Assembly (NCBI GenBank): GCA_963930655.1
Contig: OZ005607.1
Coordinates: forward strand, 15,704,374-15,768,373
Reading direction: 5' to 3'
Origin: Myrica gale
Taxonomy: Eukaryota > Streptophyta > Magnoliopsida > Fagales > Myricaceae
Length of the DNA stretch: 64,000 nucleotides
The notes under the pieces are model-generated. The model did not search any database. It had not been told where the DNA came from and worked only from the letters and a program-made list of their open reading frames with translations. The position numbers were made by a program, and so were the translations under genes. Of this stretch, positions 1 through 11,246 are shown piece by piece (the first letter of the stretch is position 1; every line of letters starts with the position of its first letter).

Positions 1-2138
1 TACCACTAGAGAGTGACTCGCAAGGGCCTCTGATGCGTAGAAGCGAACATGGAGCAATTCCCCGTCATCGTTTTGAGATTAAAGGGGAATCTTTCATGTG
101 TGCTCCGTATGACCCTGATGAGCCTGCTTCATATAAGAAAGCATTAGCTTCACCTTTCTCAAATGAATGGTTGATTGCTATTAGGGATGAGATAAGTTCA
201 ATGGCAAAGAACCAAGTGTGTGAATTAGTTGATCTTCCGCATGGCATAAGACCATTGGAAAAAATGGGTCATAAAAATTAAGCGCAAGGCAGATGGATCA
301 ATTGATAAAATATAAAGCTCGTCTCGTGGCAAAAGGTTATACCCATAGAGAAGGTATAGACTATGAAGAAACATTCTCCACAGTGGTGAGTATTGCTTCT
401 ATTCGCCTCATTCTAGTTGTTGTTTCATTCTTAGATTTGGAACTTTTCCAAATGGATGTGAATACAATATTTCTCAACCTGTTAGCTTTGAGGCCCAGAC
501 AAAAGAGCGCAAAGTATGCCGGCTCAATCGTTCTATATATGGCCTTAAATAGTCATCTAGACGTGGTACTTCAAATTTCACGAGGTCATCACTTTGTTTG
601 GCTTTGAAATGTTGGAAGAGGACTATTGTGTGTATGTCAAGCATACAAAAAAGAAGTTTGTGCTTCTATCATTATATGTAAATGACATTTCGTTAGTTGG
701 AAATGATTGTTGCCACCAAAGGTTGTATGTCCTCTACTTTTGAGATGAAGGACATGGGTGAGGCAAATTTTGTGCTTGGAGTCAAGATCTTTAGAGATCG
801 ATGTAGGAAGCTTCTTGGATTGTCTCAGGAGACATACATCAAGAGGCTTCTAGAACAATTCCATATGTATAATTCGAAACCCATTGACAGTCGAATTGAG
901 AAGGGATATACATTGAGCCTTGTTGCCCTAAAAGTGATGAGAAAAAGATTAAAATGACTAGGGTTCCCTATGATTTGTACTTGACCGGACATATGCTTTG
1001 CAGTAGGTATGGTAAGTCGTTATCAAAGTAACTCTGGACCTGTTCATTCATAAGTGGTTAAGACGATCTTTTGATATTTGTGCTGGACTTTGGATCTCGT
1101 TCTTTGCTATCGAGGTGGAGATATTAGATTGAGAGGCTATTGTGATGTTGATTGGGCTAGCGACAGAGATGAACATAAATCCACTACGAGTTACGCATTC
1201 TTGCTTAGTGCATGAACCATCTCTTGGTGCAGCAAGAAACAATCATGCATAGCTTTGTCCACGATGAAGTCTGAGTATGTTGCTTGTTCAGCAGCAATAT
1301 GTTATTAATTTCGAAACCATTTTCGCAAAAGTCCATTGGGTAATGATTTCTTCTCGAGTCCAACTCTATACAGATATATTGAATATACTGTCTCACAAAA
1401 AGACTGGTGGATTCCTTGTTGAGCATGTACACAAGCTCATTTATCATATACAAGACCCAACATTGTCTGGAATATTTGACCTAGAAAGATCATCACCAAA
1501 TGACTCGGTCAAAGTACAAGTACACAACAAACAGACTTGCATATACCTCTCAGGTCTAAGGATACAATAAACTAATTGTGCTGAATACCTTCCCTACATC
1601 AGCGATTACTTCCAGAATGTATTCATATTTGATCTCATTCAGTGCACTCACTCGTCTGCTTAAGGTCAATACCTCAATTACGGAGTCCATCATCCTATTC
1701 AATAGAGGCACAACGAGTGTAAACCTATTTGTACATAAGTATGTACCTCGGTTGAGAATAACTGTCAAGTGAACAAGGAACCGAAAAGTCATACTCCCCG
1801 CCTTTTGATTCATTAATCATTGATATGACTTTTCTACAATTTCACTTAACAATATAATTGTGTAACATCTCATGTTACAACATTATACCCAATAAGTAAT
1901 AAATACATATGACGATAAAAGAACTAATTATCTCATAATGATTCTAATAACTGGTTTTGAGGGCATATTTCCAATAATATGGTGATAGTATGACAATTTT
2001 AGCATATACCAAGGATCCCAAATACTATGGAAAGACCAAACACATTGACATTCGTTATCACTACATTCGTGACATTGTTGTGCGTGGAAAGGTCTATAAC
2101 ATATTTTCACTAGCAAGATGGTAGCCGACCCGCTTACT
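1..2138 (+). pseudogene. Ty1/copia polyprotein fragment (reverse transcriptase and RNase H), decayed
   Basis: The 3' half of a copia-type pol gene that enters from the left edge. In order I can read the start of the RT domain (33-281), the RT core with KARLVAKGYTHREGIDYEE near 305-375, the catalytic-loop region near 673-700, the RT thumb with EMKDMGEANFVLGVKIFRD near 740-800, and RNase H with DWASDRDE near 1150-1175 and YHYIRD near 2060. The frame shifts several times and the catalytic YVDD box reads YVND, so it cannot encode a working enzyme. RNase H is split by an LTR fragment (1301-1976), with loss of the codons that would lie at the junction. It is a close relative of the minus-strand copy at 2558-5770. 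Confidence 0.85.
1301..1976 (-). repeat. Fragment of a copia LTR inside the RNase H region
   Basis: About 675 bp matching, with scattered substitutions, the right-hand two thirds of the solo LTR at 23876-25090. The shared stretch runs from the ATTAATTTCGAAA segment to the TG-end segment GAGGGCATATT (+ strand). The part equivalent to 23876-24400 is missing. Flanking copia RNase H sequence is present on both sides, but about 100 nt of RNase H are absent at the junction, so a simple clean insertion is not what remains. Orientation is the same as that of the solo LTR. Confidence 0.75.
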
Positions 2139-2557
2139 AAGGTGCACTAATCTGAGTTTCTTACTACAGTCGCTCTCCAAGCGCCTATATAAGATCTCAT
2201 ATTTGGCTTTATTTAGGTTTCGTGTATACTTCATGTGCGACTTTGATAAGTCACATCTTCGCCAAGCTAAGGCGACATTGCTTAAAATAATCTTGCACGT
2301 TACTGAAACGTCATGACAATTACTTGCTCGCTTTCTAAGCGCAAAAGCAATAACTGTTTCTCATCTCACTCGCTATCCATGCGCTGAGGTGATCATCCAT
2401 GTGAGTGGATCAATCATAACCTGGTGACACATCAACAATGTGTGCAACAAAGTATCAATTTAAAACACAATGTGTATGAAAAAATGAACAATATCATTAA
2501 TGCAAAAGATACCTCTGATTACAAAATGTCAAATGAGATAGACATAAACAACATATA
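2139..2557. repeat. Spacer between the two copia copies, probably 3' untranslated or LTR sequence of the minus-strand copy
   Basis: No reading frame is seen. The stretch directly follows the stop of the minus-strand pol and abuts the broken end of the plus-strand pol, so it is most likely 3' non-coding or LTR sequence of the right-hand copy. I could not find both LTR ends. Confidence 0.4.
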
Positions 2558-5500
2558 TCAAATCCTACAAAGTCCCAAACTCCTAACATGACTCTGGAAA
2601 ATATCTCTAGCAATAGCCTTAGTAAGCGGGTCGACTACCATCTTGCTGGAAGTATGTTGTAGGATCACCTCTCCACGCGCAACAGTGTCACGAATGTAGT
2701 GATAACGAATGTCAATGTATTTGATCTTTCCATGGTATTTGGGATCCTTAATATATGCCAAAGCCATCATACTATCACTATATATCTTAACGACTTCATC
2801 TGAGAGAGCCGTAACAGATAGGCGCTGAAATAATCTCCTCAACCAAACAACCTCTTGTACTCCTGCTGAACAAGAAACATACTCAGACTCCATCGTGGCA
2901 AAGCTATGCATGATTGTTTCTTGTTGCACCAAGAGATGGTTCCTACACTAAGCAGGAATGCATAACCCGTAGTGGATATACGTTCATCTCTGTCGCTAGC
3001 CCAATCATCATCACAGTTGCCTCTCAATCTCATATCTCCACCCTGATAGCAAAGATCATCTTAACCGCTTGCCTATGAACAGGTCCAGGGTTATTTTGAT
3101 AACAACTTACCATACCTACTGCAGGGCAAATGTCCTGTCGAGTACACATCATAGCGTACATCAGACTTCCAACTGCATTTGCATAGGGAACCCTAGCCAT
3201 TTTAATCTTTTCCTCATCACTTTTAGGGAAATGATCAAGGCTCAATGTATATCCCTTCTAGATTGGAGTATCAATGGGTTTCGAAGTATGCATATGGAAT
3301 TGTTCTAGAATCCTCTTAATACATGTCTCCTGAGACAAATCCAAGAGGTTTCCTAGATCGATCTCTAAAGATCTTGACTCCAAGCACAAAATTTGCCTCA
3401 CCCATGTCCTTCATCTCAAAAGTAGAGAACAACCACCCTTTGGTGGCTACAATCATCTCCAAATCATTTCTAGCTAACAAAATGCCATCTACATACAATG
3501 TTAGAATCACAAAGTTCTTTCATGTATGCTTAACATACACACAATGGTCCTCTTCCAACATTTCAAAGCCCAACAAAGTGATGACCTCAGGAAATTTGAA
3601 GTCCTTTTCCAACATACTTTGCGCTCTTGTCCCTGGGCCTCAAAGCCAATAGGTTGATCCATGTAGATCTTTTCGTCTAGTTCTCCATTGAGAAATGCTA
3701 TTTTCACATCCATTTGGAAAAGTTCCAAATCTAAGCATGCAAGAATATCTAGAATGAGGCGAATAGAAGCAATTCTCACCACTGGGGAGAATGTTTCTTC
3801 ATAGTTTATACCTTCTCTCTTGGTATAACCTTTCGCCACGAGACGGACCTTATCTATTGATCCATCTGCCTTGCGCTTAATTTTTAAGACTCATTTGTTT
3901 CCAATAGTCTTACACCCTAGCGAACAACTAATTCCCACACTTGGTTCTTTCCCATTGAACTTATCTCATCCCTCATAGCAAGCAACCATTCATTTAAGAT
4001 AGGTGAAGTTAATGCTTCCTTATACGAAGTAGGCTCATCAGGGTCATACGGAGCACACATGAAAGATTATCCTTCAATCTCAAAACGACGACGGAGAATT
4101 GTTCCACATTCGCTTCTATGTATCTGAGGCCTTTGTGAGTCACTCTCTAGTGGTACACTCCCACTAGGAGTTAAGTCACTACTAATCTCTCTAGTGATTT
4201 CAGGTTGAGATACAAAATCCTCACCTTTACCAAAACATGATATGACCCATTCAAGCTCTTGAAACTCAAAGAGTTCAAGGCTTGTGTTTGCTTCACCGAT
4301 ATTTGGAAAATCATTCTCAATGAATGTGACATCACGCGACTCTATCTCACTCATTCCTCCATTGGGATATTCACCAAATATCACGTATCCCTTTGAGCTT
4401 TCAGAGTATCTTATAATGATATGTTTGTTAGCCCTAGGGCCTAATTTCCCAAACTTAAGGGATGTGCTTTGAAGAAATCCAGTAGAACCCCAAGGCCGCA
4501 AATGCTCCAAAATAGGTTTTGCGCCATTCCAGGATTAATATGTAGTTAGGAACTAACTTCGAAGGCACTCGATTAAGGATGTAGTCAATAGTCAGAAGGG
4601 CATCCCCCAGAAAGATATTGGGAGGTTGGCCTGCGCCATCATCGATCTAACCAATTATAATAATGTACGATTCCTTCTTTCTGCAACACCATTTTGTTGC
4701 GGAGTTTCATGAATCGTTAATTGCCTGCGTATACCTTTTTCCCCACACAGTTGCTGAAACTGAATGGATAAATATTCAAGACCCCGATCAATTCAAAGAA
4801 TTTTTAAATTCCTTTCTTTATGATTCTCAACCTCTGCAAAAAAAATGTTTGAAGCAATCCATTGCTTCATAGCGATGGGAGATTAGATAAACGTAATTGA
4901 AATGAGAATAATCATCTATCAAAGTGAGGAAATAAGATGCGTCATGGCGTGCCTTTACGTTCATAGGTCCACAAATATCTTAATGGACTAATTCTAGAGG
5001 ATGAGATGCCCTAGGTGCCTTACCAAAAGGTTTCCTGCATGCTTTACCAGCTAAACAAGGCTCACACACAGGTAGGCTTACATTAGGTAGAGACCCCAAG
5101 AGGCCATCTCCAGCTAGTCTAGCCATTCTATATTTTCCTATGTGTCATAGTCTAGCATGTCATTTCATAGAGTTAGAAATAACATCATCATTATTAGGAA
5201 TGTAAGAAATAGAAGAACATTCTAAATCCAACATAAAGAGACTATTATTTAAAAAACTTTCTCCATACAAAGCCTTATTTAAATAAAAATCCATCTGTGG
5301 TCTATCAAAATGAAAACTAAAATCAAGTTCTAACATGAAAATAACTGAAAATAGATTACATTTAACACCAGGTGCATAGAGCACATTATGGAGAAGTAAC
5401 GTACATCTCAGACACATCTTGAGTTGAAAAATTCCAACTCCTAATACTTCTCTCATTTCATTACCCAAAATAACATATTGGTTACCTGCTGGTAGTTTTC

Positions 5501-5770
5501 TATAATCTACAAATCCAACTTGATCTCTAGCTACATGTTGGATTTCTTCTATATCTACAATCCTTTAAGGGATCGAGTGAGCAACATATACATGTGACAT
5601 ACAAAAGTAAAGAGAGAGTTGGGTCCAGATGATACCTTCTACGGCTCAGTGCACTCACGAACGAAGTGACCCTTCTGACAACAGTTATAGCATTTCATCT
5701 TGGTCTTATCTTTCTTGCTAGCGTGCTTACCTCTGTGACGCTTTGCAGTGTTTTCATTATTAGGTCCGAG
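2558..5770 (-). pseudogene. Ty1/copia gag-pol polyprotein, decayed
   Basis: Copia polyprotein read on the minus strand. From 5' (right) to 3' (left): a lysine-rich gag tail and CCHC zinc knuckle CYNCCQKGHFVREC (about 5645-5700), protease-side sequence (5160-5570), the integrase region (about 4510-5140), the integrase C-terminal part with LKFGKLGPRANKH (4067-4510), RT with KGYTKREGINYEETFSPVV (3507-3839), and RNase H ending with SLGLC (2558-3245). Multiple frameshifts and stops interrupt it. Part of RT is missing after about 3620 and the YVDD box reads YVDG, removing a metal-binding aspartate. The gag end is cut at about 5785 by a Sirevirus-like LTR. Confidence 0.85.
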
Positions 5771-5784
5771 ACCTTGTAATTTCC

Positions 5785-7006
5785 AGGACTAAGGCAACCC
5801 AAGAGGGGGGTGAATTGGTTTTCTAAACGTTTTCGCTTTTAACCTCCAAAGACGTGTTTGCAAAGTAAATACTAATTTAACACAAGTATATAATATGCAA
5901 TCAGTCTAAATACGTGCTAAAAGTAAAGAGTAGGATAGAGAAGTAAACATGTGATCTTTAGATGGTTCGGCAAACCCTCCTACATCCACCCTCAAACTCC
6001 TTCACTGAGCCTTGAGGTTTTCCCACTATTCTTCAAATAGCATACACTCTAGCTTTCGGGTGCTAGAGAACCGTACAAGTGTTTTCTCTGGCTCAAAACT
6101 CAAACCCATCCAAGTGATTTTTCGAGCTCATCACTCACAACATAACCAAGCTTTGAGATATACCCTCTCTAATCTTCTTCTTTTGTGAACAACCTCACTA
6201 AAGGAAATATCTCTCTTGATAAGGTTATCTAAAGAACAAAAACTCTCTTGATAGAGTAGATATGAAAATGGAAAATTCTATCTCTCGATTCACAGAAAGA
6301 CAAAGATATGAATGTTTAAAATATTTCTCAAGTGATCTAAAAGATATGTGGTTGTTGTGTGTAGATTTCAGACATTATGGATGTATATTTATAGGCCACA
6401 TATGAAAAATAGCCGTTTATAGCCGTTGAGAGTCGTATGTTAAAATGAGTCAGTCGACCGCTTCAAGTTAACGTTACCCAACGGTCCGATTGTCAGAAGC
6501 TCAAAGACTCTATTTTAAAATCAATCGGTCGACCGCTATACTAAGCGATCGAAGAATGGTCGACCGTTTCACCAGCCAATCGAGCTCTTCAACTTAAGCA
6601 CATAGTCCGATTCTTTTAAAACCATGTTTTTGACCACTTTTAAACACCCAATTTTAAATACTTGTTTCTCATAAGTATATGAAAGGTTTGAGAGTTTGGT
6701 TAGGGTATTTTGAAATCTTTAACAACACTTTAATCTTTCAAACAAAAAGTAAAACGGTTTATGCACGTTTCGAAAGATATGCAAGTGTGATTCATAATCC
6801 TTGTGAAAAGTGAAATAAAGAGTTTTAAGGTTTATATGCTAAAATCTTGAATCTTCACTTTTGATCTTCTTGCATTTTCTTGATCTTCTTTCTTCAAGTC
6901 TTTGGCTCTTTGATTAAACATGATTTTGTCTTTGAAGATGTTCATTTTATAAACTTAATCCATTTATTGAAATAATCAAAATCTCAGTTGTGCACAAAAG
7001 CCAACA
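5785..7006 (-). repeat. Sirevirus-like LTR (3' LTR of a mostly lost element)
   Basis: LTR of about 1.22 kb related to, but clearly diverged from, the LTRs at 7221-8668 and 16019-17125. All three share the AACCCAAGAGGGGGG block near one end. The other end is CA at 7005-7006, directly followed by a polypurine tract in minus-strand terms. It contains GTCGAC-centred sites at 6451-6460, 6526-6535 (perfect CGGTCGACCG) and 6558-6565. The first few LTR bases at the junction with the copia gag (about 5785) seem lost. Confidence 0.7.
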
Positions 7007-7220
7007 ATCTCCCCCTTTTTGATGATGACAATAAATTGATAATATTTTGCAATTGGATAAACATTTGAAACTTTGAGACAAATCATTAGTAGTAGCCATT
7101 TGGATTCATAAAAATTAATATAATCAAAACATAATCCAATTCAAAAGGAGAATAGAATGTCAACAAAGCTAGTAAGCACATTTCTCCACTTTATCACATA
7201 AAAAAGACAAATGACACATT
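7007..7220 (-). other. Polypurine tract and short internal remnant of the Sirevirus-like element
   Basis: On the minus strand this begins inside the element and ends with the polypurine tract GTCATCATCAAAAAGGGGGA (7010-7029) next to the LTR start at 7006. The rest has no reading frame. The neighbouring Sirevirus 3' LTR begins at 7221, so this older element was interrupted there. Confidence 0.65.
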
Positions 7221-8668
7221 TGAAAGGACACTAACAACCCAAGAGGGGGGTGAATTGAGTTTTATAAAAACTTTTGTCTTCTTTTACGAATAAAACCAAA
7301 TATCCAAAGATTCCCTTTCTAAAGAGTAAGAGATTGAACAAAATATATAAACAATCACAACAAAAGAAATCAACAGTAAAAGGAGATAGGGTTATAGAGA
7401 TAACACCGTGACTTTTAGGTGGTTCGGCTAACACTTGCTTACGTCCACCCCAAGGTTATTGACTTCCTTGAGCTTCCTTCACTATTCTCCAAATAGTAAA
7501 CACACCTTAGCTTCCGGGGTGCTAAGGAACCGTTACAAAGTGTTTTATGAGCTTACATTTTAACTCACTCTCACAAATCCTCACAACCTAGAGGATTTCT
7601 TCTACCCAACAAGTAGGACAAGTGTTTTTTACAAACACTCACGTGTTTTTCAAGGATGGGTACAAAAGGGAATCTAAGGAAATAACACTTTAAGCTGAAT
7701 AAACAAGTGTGAAGTACTGAGGTGTGCTAAGAGACAAGATATACAAGAAAGGCAACAGTTATTGCAGGTCAGGACAAACTTTCTTGGATGATGTAGCTTC
7801 TTTCTTCTTTAAAGCGTTTCTCTCTCTAGAAAGATAGGGCAGAATAAATGTCGCACAACCACACAGTTTCTCTCTCCATCTTCTTCAATTTAAAGTTTTT
7901 AGGGCACCAAGGGTCTTCTGGTAAAGCTTTGGAGCCGTTGGAGGTCATTTGAGACAATTTGTGGAAGATTTGAAATGATGACGACGTTTCCAGAAAATCT
8001 GAAAAATAACACAGTGTGTCGACACATAGGTTGTATGTGCTGACACATTAAACTAGATCTGAAAATAAAGTCTCGGGTGTTAGTTCAATGTGTCGACACC
8101 TTCAACACTTAGTCAAAAATCAACTTGATTGGTTTGAAATGTAAAGTATCGGGTGTTAGTTCAATGTGTCGACACCATAGTCCAATGTGTCGACACCTTC
8201 AACACTTAGCCAAAAAATCAAGTTGAAAGGATTGGAATGCAAAGTCTTAGGTGTTAGTGCAATGTGTTGACACCATGGTCCAATGTGTCGACACTTCCAA
8301 CACTTAGCCAAAAAATCAAGTTGAAAGGATCGGAATGCAAAGTCTCGGGTGTTAGTGCAATGTGTCGACACCATGGCTCAATGTGTCGACACTTATAAGT
8401 GCTGAAGAGTTTTTCACAAACTTAAAAGTGTCCAAATCATTCCAAACTTCTTTTAACGCCTAGATTATGAGAAATTGAACTTATCAACAAGTGTAATGGT
8501 GTTCAAGTGCACGCTAAAAATATTTTAGAGAGAAACCTCAATCATCTTGAAATATAACTTGAAAAATGTGGATTGACAATGTAAAATCTAAAGTCTTCAA
8601 AGAACTTAGAATTTTTGTTATCATCAAAATAAATTATGGATTGTTTGCAAAACAACCTTGAGCTAACA
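7221..8668 (-). repeat. 3' LTR of the Sirevirus element
   Basis: A 1448-bp LTR with TG at 7221 and CA at 8667-8668 (+ strand). It carries four imperfect tandem units of about 75-98 bp (8068-8405), each with one or two GTGTCGACAC palindromes. I count seven exact copies plus one GTGTTGACAC variant in the LTR, including a perfect TGTGTCGACACA at 8015-8026. The same arrangement occurs in the 5' LTR. Confidence 0.85.
8068..8405. repeat. Tandem repeat of about 98 bp with GTGTCGACAC palindromes
   Basis: Three full or nearly full units and one partial unit, each beginning with a GTCTCGGGTGTTAGT-like phrase and most ending with a TCAAGTTGAAAGGATTGGAA-like phrase. The first unit lacks one of the two palindromes. 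A matching array lies in the 5' LTR at about 16870-17125. Confidence 0.8.
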
Positions 8669-8691
8669 ATCTCCTCCTTTTTGATGATGAC
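8669..8691 (-). other. Polypurine tract of the Sirevirus element
   Basis: Minus-strand GTCATCATCAAAAAGGAGGA continuing to the LTR start at 8668. This is the expected site for second-strand DNA synthesis priming. It is immediately internal to the 3' LTR, and its counterpart at 7007-7029 belongs to the neighbouring older element. Confidence 0.8.
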
Positions 8692-9252
8692 AAAACCATT
8701 TTAAAAACGATAATTTGCTGACAGATAGAAAAGCTCCCCCTGAGAACAAGCAGGAGTTTTTTATGACATTTTTAGCAAAAAGGACTTTAAGATTTACAAA
8801 AATTTTGCAAGAGTTTCCTTTGTAAATGGAGGTTTCCCAAAATTTAAAAACATGAAGGAACACTACTATAATCTTCCTCCCAACTTCCCAAACTTCCAAT
8901 TTCAATCAGAACACAAGACTTCATATTGATATCAATAGAGAGATTGGAGAACTACCTGAACTAAGATGTAGGCAAGCTTATCACAATCATACAAAAACAC
9001 ATCCCACAAAAACACATTTAGTTCCAAACATATGGGCATTCAATGTAATAGAGTAAGCTCAACAAATCAAACAATACTTGAATGACCATTACAAGTAACT
9101 AGATAAGGAGTTCAACTCAAAAAAGACTGAGTTACAAGAAATGTTCTCAAAACTGAGTTAGGGCATCAGCAATACAACTACTCTCTTCTCCCCCATTGGC
9201 ATCATCAAAAAGAACTGGGCAAGGGGAGAAGTGAGGGGAGTGGGTAAGGGAA
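8692..9252 (-). other. Untranslated stretch between env-like gene and polypurine tract
   Basis: No long reading frame with recognisable similarity. It lies downstream of the proline-rich end of the env-like gene and is best read as its 3' untranslated region. Confidence 0.5.
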
Positions 9253-10738
9253 TTAGGGCGGAGGTGGAGGAGGATGGTCCACGTCAAACTTGCGCAACCA
9301 GTTCATCCAAGTCGTGGAAAACCAATATGTCCACTTCATGACGTGAGGACGAAGTTTGCGATCAACTTCCATACTCACTTCAGTAGCATTGACAACATCT
9401 TTAGCAGAGGATTTCAAATCATCCACAGTAGCTTGAATTACCTCGCTGGCCATATGAATGCTATTATTGACCTGATGCTTGAGAAGCCTTACATCTTTAT
9501 CGAGAAGCTTGAAGCGCTCATCATGAGCGGCAAACAACTGCTTGATATCATCAAAAGCCCATCTTCATATAAAGAGATAATTTCTCCAGTTGCTGCCCTA
9601 ACTTTCGTTGTTCCTCCTTGATATCATCAAAGGAAGCTTCAAGAGAGTCAAAGGGAGACTCCTGAGAGCGGGAAGGGGAAACTAAGGAAGAGGACTCCAT
9701 ATTGAGGGAAGGAAGGGGAGGAGGGGAGAGGGGCATTCTCGGAGTGCGGGTAGCAGGAGTTTGGTTGAAAGTGGCTTCCTCTTCATCTTCACTAAAAGCA
9801 TCAGAACCCGACCTCCTATGACTTCGCTTTTGAGGGGTGACATCAGCTTTCTTAACCCAAAAACCATCCTCATTTTGCTGGAACCCCATCAACTTCAACG
9901 TCTTTTGATTATACTCTCTTGTATCCGTTGGTGGTTCTCTTACTTCACCCCCTAAATCGACCTCCAGAAGTTGAAACACACGGGTGAAGAACATCCCATA
10001 TGGCAGCCCTTGGTTTTTCTTCTCATTGGCAGCCTTCATATGGTTGATCATAAGATGACCAAGATTCATAGGAGTACGAGTGATTAAACAGTACATAACA
10101 AACAAGTCCAAGAAGGTTATGTATTCAAATTTTCCCGTTCTTGGTAGAATAATATTACAAACCATATGATGGAGAATACATATGGGGATGCTTAAATCAC
10201 TGGCTGTGGGTTTAAGGATTTCATCAAGGGTTGGATTATCCAAAACAACCCTGAGAATATGTAGAGGATCCACTTCAGACATACCTACCCACCCATAATT
10301 CTCAAAGAATTTCTTTCCATTATCAGGGGCATTTGCCAATGAATTCAAAGAGGAAGTAGATAGATCCAAGATTTTCCCATTCACATAGCTATCAGCATCC
10401 TCTGACTTAGAGAACTAAAAATTTGCATATACTAACTTGACTAGGTACACATAGCAGTTCTCTTTAATGGACACAAGGGTTTCTCATCCTTGAAACTCAA
10501 ACATCTCTTGGAAATCAAATCCACTAGCGCTAAACCATTCAAAATCAATCCAACGGCCAGGAAGAACTTTCCTATCACGAAAATCTTGAGTAAAGCGATT
10601 TTTGCATAAACCTGACTTGTAAATGTAACCTTCAGGTGTGAGAGGGGTCTCCTCGGATACCCTTGCTTTCTTCTTCCCTTTTGAGCCCGCAGAGGTTTGA
10701 GTGCGTTGAGAGGAGCGAGTTTGACGGCTTGAAGACAT
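9253..10738 (-). pseudogene. Env-like third gene of the Sirevirus (plant transposon protein domain), broken
   Basis: About 495 codons between pol and the 3' LTR. The start at 10738 follows a non-coding spacer and opens a basic, serine-rich leader (MSSSRQTRSS, then a KGKKKARV stretch). Next comes the domain I associate with the 'putative plant transposon protein' family (PF20167 from memory): VLPGRWIDFEWF, then RVVLDNPTLDEI, a hydrophobic core around LHHMVCNIILPR, and LPYGMFFTRVFQLLEVDL. After it follow an acidic and proline/serine-rich linker, a coiled-coil-like segment (EEQRKLGQQLEKL) and a run of prolines. The frame has two stops (TGA at 10484-10486, TAG at 10415-10417) and a frameshift near 9540. 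I see no signal peptide or fusion-type membrane segment, so a real envelope role is doubtful. Known relatives occur in SIRE1-type elements; the function is unknown. Confidence 0.7.
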
Positions 10739-11246
10739 TTAGAGCAGGATTTTGAGTGAAATGGGGTTTTCGGCCGGTGGGTTTTTAGAGAGAGAGACTG
10801 GGTAACTGAAATGTGTGAGGGAGAGGTTCAGCCTCACGGTTTGGGAGAAAGAGAGAGAGAGATAGGAGGCCTTAAAGCTGAACCCTAACTCAAATGAGAT
10901 ATATATGCCACCTGTGCCCCTCCCCTTTTTAAAAACAGTAAACACACGCAATGTGTCGACACATTGGTCATGCTCCCGAAGCATTCTTAAAACATGCTCT
11001 GGGTGAAAGGCTGATGTGTCGACACATAATATCATGGTGTCAACACATGCTTCTTCATTGGTGAAAATCCATAAAACCAGAAGTGATGACACTTGTTTCA
11101 CCAAGTGTTGACACATAAAAAAAATCAATTTTGAAAAATAGTTTTAAAGCCAACAGTCACACATAAACGAGCAATCATCATTTATAAACATGTATAATGC
11201 AATTAGAATTACAATTCAAGAGATAAATCAAGAGTATGAGAATAAA
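10739..11246 (-). promoter_or_regulatory. Spacer upstream of the env-like gene with palindromes and a TATA-like box
   Basis: Between the pol stop and the env-like start lie two perfect 14-bp palindromes ATGTGTCGACACAT (10951-10964 and 11014-11027), plus degenerate relatives near 11033-11046 and 11085-11115. They have the same core as the LTR repeats. A TATATAT (10900-10906, minus-strand sense) sits about 160 bp before the ATG. An internal promoter for the env-like gene is plausible, but this is inference. Confidence 0.45.

Larger units (their letters stand above)
1..4157. repeat. Inverted repeat formed by two copia pol copies
   Basis: The plus-strand pol fragment (1-2138) and the minus-strand pol (2600-4157) are related copies facing each other, tail to tail, around a spacer of about 460 bp. 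The left arm additionally holds the 675-bp LTR fragment. Matching landmarks are the APYDPDEP block (about 100 and 4050), the EMKDMGEANFVLG block (about 750 and 3410) and the IDIRYHYIRD block (about 2050 and 2710). Confidence 0.7.

Noticed and set aside
10739..11128. 129-codon frame directly upstream of the env-like gene
   Set aside because: It reads through palindromic repeats (giving repeated CVDT) and a TATA-like box; better explained as control sequence.
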